Assembly (NCBI GenBank): GCA_023957315.1 | Contig: JAMLHE010000001.1 | Coordinates: 62,001 to 126,000, forward strand | From: Candidatus Kapaibacterium sp. | Lineage (GTDB): Bacteria > Bacteroidota > Ignavibacteria > Kapaibacteriales > UBA2268 | Length of the DNA stretch: 64,000 nt | Direction of reading: 5' to 3' | Shown here: in pieces, positions 58,089-64,000 of the stretch | Numbering within the stretch: the first letter of the stretch is position 1 | How the letters are laid out: the number at the start of each line of letters is the position of its first letter | The notes under the pieces: model-generated | What the model saw: the letters and a program-made list of their open reading frames with translations, nothing else | What the model was told of the DNA's origin: nothing | Databases searched by the model: none | Translations under genes and position numbers: made by a program

Positions 58089-59993
58089 TTATTCTTTGAC
58101 AGCTTGCTCCAAAAAGCCAAACACAAACTCAAATGAATTCAAATTGAAATTCAATCTGCCGTCTTCAACTTCATATGATTGACCGGAATTGCTCTCGAAA
58201 CGAATATTTCCTTCCATGCTGGAAATTTGCACTGATTGCGGCGATTCAGGGTTGAAATTTGCCACGAATAACAATTCCGAGTTACAACTTTTTGCACGTC
58301 TCAAAAATGCTACAACATCCTGTGAGCTTTCCAATAACATGAATTCATATTCTTGCGAGAATATTTCCGGATATTTTGCATAAAATTCGTTAACGGATTT
58401 AATCGCATTTATAATATTTTGCCTATTTAGCCAATTCATCTCAATATTGGAAAATAAGGGCAGCGTTTCGGCAGGGAATTTTTCGATTTGCTCAATAGTG
58501 AATCCCAATCCCGTATTTACCGGATTTTGTTCGCCTAACTCGAATCCTGAATGAATGAATTGTGGCACCGGAAGCACCATGCATAGTGCATAAATCATTG
58601 CCGAGAAGTTTGAATCATCGAATCGGCTTGCCGCTCTTGGAGTATTATGATTTTCAGGCGTCGCAAAAAAATCAACCGCAAAATCATTGTGCTGGAATCG
58701 TCTAATCAAATCTTTGATTCGTTCGGGATTATGTGCGTCAAAGGGCAAATATCCCACAACACAATCATAGCCTTCATCGGCAGATTGCTTCGATGGTACA
58801 AAATTTTCCTCCCAAATAATGAAGTCGGGTTTGTCTTTTCGGGCTTCGCTGATAATTCGTTTGCGAAGTTTTTCGGGGAGTGCATGCCCCATATCTATCA
58901 TCATTCCGTCCAATCCGAAATTTTGCTGCCAATAGGGGATGATATCGGCAATGAAATCCCATAGCTCTTTCACCTCGTAATTTTCCTTAGCCAATGCCAA
59001 ATCGTACATCCGCACAGTATTATATGCGATATAATTGAAATTGCTATGCTCATACATTCGTGTGTAAGTTACGTCGCTCCAGACAGGCTGCACATCGTCG
59101 GGGGGCCAATCCGCAAATGCACAGGGAATCCGCACTTCAACCTTTTTGTTGAGTAAGCCGCGAATCTTTGTTTCTACGCGCGCAACTTTCTTGGGTGTTT
59201 CGGTGAACATATCTTTGAAAACTTGGTGCGGTGGCGGCAAGTGCTTTAAGTCGCCGGATTTTATTTTATTTTTAATCGTCGAAAGTTCATGATTATTGAA
59301 AATCGGCGGACCATATTGCTTTTCATTTTTCGCATCCTTTGCTCTGTTGTTGATTTTATCGCTTATCCAATAGAACCAATCGGGATGCTCGAGCGATAGG
59401 TCGCTATCCACAGACGCAGTCCTGAATACAAATTCAGTGACCAACTTAATTCCCGCCATATGAACTGCCTCGACAAATGCTTTAAATTGCACTTCGATAT
59501 CAATGTCCAAAATTGGCTCGCCGAGTGTTTCTTCAATTTTCAGGGGATTGCGTATTGCGTATGGCGAACCAAGCGTTCCTTTCTTTTCGTCAATTCCGAT
59601 TGAAGTCACCGGGAGTAAATATATGATTGTAGTGCCGAGCGATTTGATATATGGGAGTAATGCGATGCCTTTCAGGAAAGTGCCCGTCTCTCTGAAACCC
59701 GTTTCAAGTGGCTCTATACCGATTGTACCGTCGGCATTGTGGTCAAATGTTGCTGTATATCTCAAGAACATATTATAAATAATCGGCTTGTGAGGATTTG
59801 TCACGCTTTGATTTTCGGAATTGCGAATGGCTTCAATTTTATTCAAATAAAAATCGAATGGATTCACGTTTTCTGAGCCGATTTCATCCGTATCATGCCA
59901 TAATTTTGGTATATGATAAGCAAATTCCTTGCGTTTCTTTTTTTTCAGTTCTTTTAGTCTTTTCTCAACAATGCTCAAATAGCCCTGCAACAT
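58089..59993 (-). CDS. GH13 alpha-amylase-family protein with non-canonical catalytic-site residues
   Basis: The 634-residue protein has a GH13 TIM barrel: YNMFLRYTATFD, LGTTIIYLLPVTS, LVTEFVFRTA, GLDGMMIDMGHA (nucleophile Asp), FIIWEENFV (acid/base Glu) and ATPENHNTPRAA. The invariant Arg two residues before the nucleophile is Met (M-I-D), and the usual Asp of the NHD motif is Asn (NHN). It could be a divergent transferase (GlgE-like) or a catalytically impaired regulatory or binding protein. It has no signal peptide. GGGG precedes the ATG. The substrate is unclear. Confidence 0.82.
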   Translation of the reverse strand: MLQGYLSIVEKRLKELKKKKRKEFAYHIPKLWHDTDEIGSENVNPFDFYLNKIEAIRNSENQSVTNPHKPIIYNMFLRYTATFDHNADGTIGIEPLETGFRETGTFLKGIALLPYIKSLGTTIIYLLPVTSIGIDEKKGTLGSPYAIRNPLKIEETLGEPILDIDIEVQFKAFVEAVHMAGIKLVTEFVFRTASVDSDLSLEHPDWFYWISDKINNRAKDAKNEKQYGPPIFNNHELSTIKNKIKSGDLKHLPPPHQVFKDMFTETPKKVARVETKIRGLLNKKVEVRIPCAFADWPPDDVQPVWSDVTYTRMYEHSNFNYIAYNTVRMYDLALAKENYEVKELWDFIADIIPYWQQNFGLDGMMIDMGHALPEKLRKRIISEARKDKPDFIIWEENFVPSKQSADEGYDCVVGYLPFDAHNPERIKDLIRRFQHNDFAVDFFATPENHNTPRAASRFDDSNFSAMIYALCMVLPVPQFIHSGFELGEQNPVNTGLGFTIEQIEKFPAETLPLFSNIEMNWLNRQNIINAIKSVNEFYAKYPEIFSQEYEFMLLESSQDVVAFLRRAKSCNSELLFVANFNPESPQSVQISSMEGNIRFESNSGQSYEVEDGRLNFNLNSFEFVFGFLEQAVKE

Positions 59994-60077
59994 ATAAATT
60001 ACCCCTGTCTAACAAAATATGAATGTCAAAAATACGTATTATTATGTAAAGAATGTTATATTTAAAAATCACCCTCA

Positions 60078-60926
60078 ATGAAAATTATAAAATTAGCGAT
60101 ATTAGTTTTTGTATTTGCTGCGACTCTTCCTATTTTACTGCTATCCAAAGACCCAAAGCCCAAAGCTGAGGATTTGGTGAAAATCGAATTGTTCACCGAC
60201 CATGTGAAAGCATTGCCGGGCAGTACATTTTTGCTTGCAGTCAAATTCACAATTCAAAAAGATTGGCATACATACTGGGAAAATCCCGGTGATGCAGGCT
60301 TGCCGACAGTAGTCGAACTAAAATTGCCCCAAGGATGGCATTCCTCCGATATGATTTTCCCGATACCACAAAAAATCAAGTTCGACGAATTTGCAAATTA
60401 TGGCTACGAAAAGGAAGTTTTACATCTGATTCCCATTACTATTGCCCCAAATGCTGTTCACGGAAATGTGAAAATTGATGCACTCATCAAATTCTTAGTT
60501 TGCAAGGAAGAATGTTTGACCGGAAGTAAAAAGCAGAGCTTTACGATAAATGTAACGCATATGCACGAGTTAAATATTGAAAAACTGCCACTTTTCGGGC
60601 AATTTACCTCAGAATTACCACTTAGAGAGCATCCTGTAAGTGCTGCGGCTTCGATAGTAGGAGACAGGTTAACACTTAATTTGTCAGGTGAATTACATCA
60701 TTCCAAAAATTTGACATTCTTTCCAATAGAGGAAGGTTATATGGTAAATGGTGCAGAGCAAAAATTGACAAAAGCAGGAATTTCGACTACATTTGGATTG
60801 GAATTAGACCAATACAGGGAAGCAAATCCCGAGAGAATTAAAGGGCTGATTGTCTCCGATACGGCAATAATCGCGGATAAGGCAAATAGGGCTATTTATA
60901 TTGATATTCCGATAATAAATAAGTAA
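60078..60926 (+). CDS. DsbD-alpha-like periplasmic protein
   Basis: The 282-residue protein has a signal peptide and a domain resembling the N-terminal part of DsbD/ScsB-family disulfide reductases, with HTYWENPGDAGLPTV and two cysteines in VCKEECLTG (around 151-155). The membrane and C-terminal thioredoxin parts of DsbD are missing, so this is an isolated immunoglobulin-like redox domain. It lies 41 bases upstream of a redoxin gene, which could be its partner. It may relay electrons from a membrane reductase such as CcdA; that is inference. Confidence 0.78.
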   Translation: MKIIKLAILVFVFAATLPILLLSKDPKPKAEDLVKIELFTDHVKALPGSTFLLAVKFTIQKDWHTYWENPGDAGLPTVVELKLPQGWHSSDMIFPIPQKIKFDEFANYGYEKEVLHLIPITIAPNAVHGNVKIDALIKFLVCKEECLTGSKKQSFTINVTHMHELNIEKLPLFGQFTSELPLREHPVSAAASIVGDRLTLNLSGELHHSKNLTFFPIEEGYMVNGAEQKLTKAGISTTFGLELDQYREANPERIKGLIVSDTAIIADKANRAIYIDIPIINK

Positions 60927-60967
60927 AAATAAATAAATAATTTTTTTAAAATTTTTAAGGACATTTT

Positions 60968-61582
60968 ATGTATAAATTAATGATTTCGGTAATAGTTTTG
61001 CTTTTGATGAGCGTTTCGCTTTCAACGGCAGCAGAAAAAGCGGAGTTGGGTAAAGCAGCTCCAAAATTCACACTCGTGGACTCCAAAGGTGGAACTCATT
61101 CATTGGACAATTTTGCGGGTAAATGGGTTGTTTTGGAATGGATTAACTTCGATTGTCCCTTTGTAGTCAAGCACTACAAGGAAAAAAACATGCAAAATAT
61201 TCAAAAACAATATACCGATAAAGGCGTGATTTGGTTGGGAATTTGCTCCTCTGCTCCCGGCAAACAAGGTAATTTCGACAAGAATGAAATAAACAAACGC
61301 TTGAGCGAAATGGGCGTAAATATGACAGCATATTTAATTGATGAAGATGGGACGGTCGGCAAAAAGTACGAAGCTAAAACAACGCCACACATGTTTATAA
61401 TCAATCCCGAGGGCGAGCTTGTTTACCAAGGTGCGATAGACAGCATCCGCTCCACAGATATTGCGGACAACGCCAAAGCCGAAAATTATGTCAAAAAAGC
61501 ACTTGACGAAGGAATGTCCGGCAAAGCTATTTCCACCAAAACAAGCACTCCATACGGTTGTTCAGTCAAATACGCAAATTGA
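60968..61582 (+). CDS. Secreted redoxin/thioredoxin-like protein
   Basis: The 204-residue protein has a signal peptide (hydrophobic segment to about residue 21) and a thioredoxin fold of the AhpC/TSA or TlpA type: APKFTLVDSKGG, the active-site region NFDCPFVVKHY with one Cys, and HMFIINPEGELVYQGAID with the cis-proline. A second, more C-terminal cysteine (PYGCSVKYAN) could resolve the first. It resembles the family of peroxiredoxin-like proteins common in Bacteroidota. It is probably exported and works with the upstream DsbD-alpha-like protein. Confidence 0.85.
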   Translation: MYKLMISVIVLLLMSVSLSTAAEKAELGKAAPKFTLVDSKGGTHSLDNFAGKWVVLEWINFDCPFVVKHYKEKNMQNIQKQYTDKGVIWLGICSSAPGKQGNFDKNEINKRLSEMGVNMTAYLIDEDGTVGKKYEAKTTPHMFIINPEGELVYQGAIDSIRSTDIADNAKAENYVKKALDEGMSGKAISTKTSTPYGCSVKYAN

Positions 61583-61601
61583 TTTTCTAATTATTAAAAC
61601 G

Positions 61602-61631
61602 AAGCTGTCCAAATGGGCAGCTTTTTTTTTG
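61602..61631 (+). terminator. Rho-independent terminator after the redoxin gene
   Basis: The stem AAGCTGTCC / GGGCAGCTT with loop AAAT is followed by nine T. It is nearly identical to the terminator at 7306. Confidence 0.88.
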
Positions 61632-61642
61632 GCTGCTGTAGA

Positions 61643-61930
61643 TGTCTTGTCATTCTGAACGAAGTGAAGAATCCATGTGTCTTGTCATTCTGAACGAAGT
61701 GAAGAATCCATGTGTCTTGTCATTCTGAACGAAGTGAAGAATCCATGTGTCTTGTCATTCTGAACGAAGTGAGGAATCCATGTGTCTTGTCATTCTGAAC
61801 GAAGTGAGGAATCCATGTGTCTTGTCATTCTGAACGAAGTGAAGAATCCATGTGTCTTGTCATTCTGAACGAAGTGAAGAATCCATGAATTTTATGAAAA
61901 CTTGATTCTTCGCCTTCGGCTCAGAATGAC
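61643..61930. repeat. Seven 35-bp tandem copies ending in a full 72-bp GTCATTCTGA unit
   Basis: CATTCTGAACGAAGTGA starts at 61,651, 61,686, 61,721, 61,756, 61,791, 61,826 and 61,861, a strict 35-bp period. Copies 4 and 5 share GAGGAATCC instead of GAAGAATCC. The last copy continues into a complete 72-bp unit with inverted ends (GTCATTCTGA...TCAGAATGAC), identical in most positions to 63,484-63,555. There is no coding potential. Confidence 0.9.
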
Positions 61931-61938
61931 CATTAATT

Positions 61939-62010
61939 GGACAGAACGCTGTTCTGTCCCTACAACTCGGGTCTTTCTCCCTCTTCTTCGGAGAGGGTCG
62001 GGGTGAGGTG
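61939..62010. repeat. Palindrome GGACAGAACGCTGTTCTGTCC and GGGTCGGGGTGAGG repeat
   Basis: A perfect 9-bp stem (GGACAGAAC / GTTCTGTCC) occurs at 61,939-61,959. An element containing CCTCT/AGAGG and GGGTCGGGGTGAGG follows at 61,977-62,010, the inverse of 16,481-16,512. The remaining bases to 62,143 are AT-rich upstream sequence of the next gene. Confidence 0.75.
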
Positions 62011-62143
62011 ATTTAGTTTTTTTTGCCCCTAAACACATTTTTTTTCAAATAATTTGTAACTTTATTGCTTTTTAATGTGTATTTTAAATATTGGAAAATG
62101 GGAAAATTTTCCTATATTTAAAAAAAATATATTGGAAGCTGTT

Positions 62144-63439
62144 ATGAAAAAGAAATCATTCCTTGTAGCCGCTATCACGACATTATTACTATGCCAATTC
62201 ACTCCTTTATGGACGCAAGGCGAACCCAAATTGCTTGAAGAGATTTGGAGACGAGATGATATTGACCTGACATATTTTACTGTTTGCAAACAAGGCAGGA
62301 TGATTGTTATGTCAAAGTATAATTCAAAGCCTAAATTAACGACTCTTTATCTTATTGATTTGAAAACCGGAGAAAATGTGTATGTGACAGACTCAGAAAC
62401 TGAGATGTACTTATTTACAAATTATTTAGGTGACAAATTTTACGTTTATAATCAAGTTGATGAAATATTAAGAGAATATGACACAAAATCTAAATCACTC
62501 TCGAGGGAATTATTAAACATTCCAATTGATGGTGTCGGCACATATTTTATATCTCCCGATAATGAATTTATCAGTTACAGCTCTCCAAGACAGATGATTT
62601 ACTTTAGTGACTTGAATACAGGAATAGTGAAGGATAGCTTACATATCGGAAGTCAGCAAAGTATGATAAGCTTTGGTAAAGAATTTACTAATGATAGCAG
62701 GTATTTCAATTTTACTTCTTTCTGGATTATAAAAAATGGTCCGGGTTTATTTCAAATATACGATAGGCAGACAAAGGAAATAATATTCAGAGCCAGTACT
62801 CCGCAAGGTAGCCACTTCCCTTATCAATATTTCAACACATCAAACAAAATGGCATTTCCTGAAGAGGTGAAACTTCCGGGTGACGACAAAGTTTATAGTT
62901 ATATCCGTATATTCGACCCTGACACAAGAACTATAGTGAAGAATATTAGAATCAGCGAGTATCCAAACTTATCCTTTACGATTAGTATGGACGATACTAA
63001 GATAATATACCGAGTAAACGATCCCCAACTAAAATATGTAAACCAAATATATAATTTGAAAGAAGATAGATTTGAATCTTTAAAATTTCGAGCTTCAGGA
63101 CCTTTCTTAGCAGATTCAAATGCTTGGTATTCAAGGACCGGTCTTGCATTGATAGCATATAAATTTGACGGGACTGTGGGAGTAGAAGATGCAATGTCTC
63201 AAGAATCTAACAAGGTCTATCCCAACCCATCAAATGGTATTGTTTCATTAAATATAACTCCTGAATTTGTGATGGGTAAATGGAATGTTAGCGATATGCA
63301 AGGCAGAATCTTGAGAAAGGGATTAATAGGTCATGCAAGTGTTCTTGAAATCAACATAGCGGATTTAGTACCCGGGACATATTTCATCACCGTCATCGGC
63401 ACCGATAACAAGCAAAGCCATAAGATTATAAAATTTTGA
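62144..63439 (+). CDS. Secreted beta-propeller-like protein with type IX sorting tail
   Basis: The 431-residue protein has a signal peptide (to about LWTQG) and a mature part of WD40/YVTN-like strand repeats (TTLYLIDLKTGENVYV, QMIYFSDLNTGIVKDS, IRIFDPDTRTIVKNI). The C terminus is a typical type A type IX sorting domain: KVYPNPSNGIVSLNI, WNVSDMQGRIL, VPGTYFITVI and HKIIKF. The ATG at 62,144 follows GGAAG; an in-frame ATG 23 codons upstream is rejected because the signal peptide starts at MKKKSF. Function unknown, probably surface-exposed. Confidence 0.82.
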   Translation: MKKKSFLVAAITTLLLCQFTPLWTQGEPKLLEEIWRRDDIDLTYFTVCKQGRMIVMSKYNSKPKLTTLYLIDLKTGENVYVTDSETEMYLFTNYLGDKFYVYNQVDEILREYDTKSKSLSRELLNIPIDGVGTYFISPDNEFISYSSPRQMIYFSDLNTGIVKDSLHIGSQQSMISFGKEFTNDSRYFNFTSFWIIKNGPGLFQIYDRQTKEIIFRASTPQGSHFPYQYFNTSNKMAFPEEVKLPGDDKVYSYIRIFDPDTRTIVKNIRISEYPNLSFTISMDDTKIIYRVNDPQLKYVNQIYNLKEDRFESLKFRASGPFLADSNAWYSRTGLALIAYKFDGTVGVEDAMSQESNKVYPNPSNGIVSLNITPEFVMGKWNVSDMQGRILRKGLIGHASVLEINIADLVPGTYFITVIGTDNKQSHKIIKF

Positions 63440-63483
63440 GAGAGTAGTCCGTAGGTTTCAGGTGTGGCACATCAAAGGAAAAT

Positions 63484-63655
63484 GTCATTCTGAACGAAGT
63501 GAAGAATCCATGAATTTTATGAAAACTTGATTCTTCGCCTTCGGCTCAGAATGACCAATATTTGGACAGAACGCTGTTGCAGTCCCTACAATTTTGGGTC
63601 GGGTGAGGTGCATTTTATTTCAATTTCCCACGAATGAATTCGTGGGCTATGTTTA
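63484..63655. repeat. Composite repeat cluster downstream of the type IX cargo gene
   Basis: A 72-bp GTCATTCTGA unit (63,484-63,555), the GGACAGAACGCTGTTGCAGTCC palindrome variant (63,564-63,588), GGGTCGGGTGAGGTG (63,596-63,610) and the palindrome CCCACGAATGAATTCGTGGG with GCTATGTTTA (63,627-63,655) occur in the same order as at 61,861-62,010 and, for two of the modules, at 9181-9236 inverted. Confidence 0.8.
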
Positions 63656-63672
63656 TTAAATCCAAAATTCAA

Positions 63673-63945
63673 CTAAACATAATGCCCGAAACAACTCAAA
63701 ACAATCACAACAACGGTATCATCATAAACTCTATAAACTAATCTGTGTTCCCTGTTGATTCTCCGAGAAAATGTAGGCTCTTTAAAAAATTTGAGTTGTT
63801 CTATTTGGCCACTTCCCGTATAAGGATGCTCCCTAAGTTCATCAAAAAGTAAATTCAATTTCTTAAGTAATGCTTTATCACCTGACTTTCTAAGTTTTCG
63901 GATATCATTCTCAGCAACTTCTGTAATTTCAATATTATATATCAT
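63673..63945 (-). CDS. yoeB: YoeB/Txe-family endoribonuclease toxin
   Basis: The 90-residue RelE-fold toxin has the YoeB/Txe layout: MIYNIEITEVAENDIRKLRKSG, SGQIEQLKFF, SRRINREHRLVYRV and a terminal FGHYV containing the catalytic His-Tyr pair. These toxins cleave mRNA at the ribosomal A site and are neutralised by a YefM-type antitoxin encoded immediately upstream. Its ATG overlaps the antitoxin stop (ATGA). It ends 18 bases from a palindromic repeat cluster. Confidence 0.9.
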   Translation of the reverse strand: MIYNIEITEVAENDIRKLRKSGDKALLKKLNLLFDELREHPYTGSGQIEQLKFFKEPTFSRRINREHRLVYRVYDDTVVVIVLSCFGHYV

Positions 63946-64000
63946 AAACCGAGCAATTCATTTTGGTGCTCTTTCGAAATTAGTTTCAATTTGCCATCTT
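63942..64000 (-). CDS. C-terminal end of a YefM/Phd-family antitoxin (5' truncated)
   Basis: A minus-strand open frame enters at base 64,000 and ends at TGA 63,944-63,942, overlapping the toxin start by four bases. The visible residues are DGKLKLISKEHQNELLGL, with the charged, helical character of a YefM-type toxin-binding tail. Position and overlap with yoeB support the call; the DNA-binding part lies outside the window. Confidence 0.65.
   Translation of the reverse strand, partial: DGKLKLISKEHQNELLGL

Noticed and set aside
61643..61930. CRISPR array
   Set aside because: The repeat has a 35-bp period with no unique spacers; successive units are identical or nearly so, and no cas genes are nearby.

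Overview
The window is a contiguous piece of an AT-rich bacterial chromosome. It combines genes typical of the Bacteroidota/Chlorobiota side of the tree (several secreted proteins with type IX secretion sorting tails, a right-handed beta-helix surface protein, a dual-membrane anti-sigma factor, an ActP-type symporter with its DUF485 partner) with a flagellar motor cluster (fliL-fliM-fliN-fliO) and a meso-diaminopimelate MurE. Flagellum plus type IX secretion, together with families of short palindromic repeats, suggests an Ignavibacteria/Kapabacteria-like relative of Chlorobi. This placement is inference; no rRNA gene is present to test it. No tRNA, rRNA, CRISPR array or prophage was recognised.

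Layout. 1-7.3 kb: tail of a secreted protein, a TylF-like methyltransferase, topA, a 2-Cys peroxiredoxin, a haem-c DUF3365 lipoprotein, uvrC and an unknown lipoprotein ending in a strong terminator. 7.36-9.18 kb: an IS1182-type insertion sequence whose transposase is broken by two frameshifts. 9.18-10.25 kb: a gene-free repeat island with 102-bp direct repeats around a mirror-image block of hairpins. 10.25-16.4 kb: LysE exporter, amino-acid permease-pdxA, and enolase followed by phosphoglucomutase/phosphomannomutase. 16.5-17.1 kb: a hicB-hicA toxin-antitoxin pair bracketed by copies of a palindromic repeat. 17.3-24.7 kb: a 1137-residue beta-helix surface protein, aconitase and UDP-glucose dehydrogenase. 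24.9-27.4 kb: fliLMNO. 27.4-36.9 kb: GDPD phosphodiesterase, CBS-pair protein, a 78-bp repeat array, murE, arginine decarboxylase, acetate-type symporter and a tandem adenylate kinase. 37-38.4 kb: a dockerin-containing type IX cargo protein that appears to have an ATA start codon.

38.4-46.8 kb is a six-gene leftward run (hflX-mfd-tsaB-purB-quinone reductase-mgtC) of housekeeping and repair functions. A SprT/YgjP-like metalloprotease, then an ECF sigma factor with its anti-sigma partner, follow. The anti-sigma protein ends in an outer-membrane-type beta-barrel domain, so one polypeptide could span from cytoplasm to outer membrane. 49.6-57 kb holds a leucine-rich-repeat protein and a rightward run of a secreted M1 aminopeptidase, a YggS-type PLP protein, purine nucleoside phosphorylase, a beta-propeller lipoprotein and a GAF/PP2C phosphatase. 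57-64 kb holds a secreted unknown, a GH13 protein with altered catalytic-site residues, a DsbD-alpha-like protein with a redoxin, a 35-bp tandem repeat array, another type IX cargo protein, and a YoeB-type toxin with the end of its antitoxin.

The strongest leads for follow-up are the ECF/dual-membrane anti-sigma pair, the repeat island at 9.2-10.1 kb with compensatory base changes in its hairpins, the tandem adenylate kinase with a degenerate second domain, the apparent ATA start at 36,990, and the GH13 protein lacking conserved catalytic-site residues. Most remaining genes are ordinary housekeeping genes.
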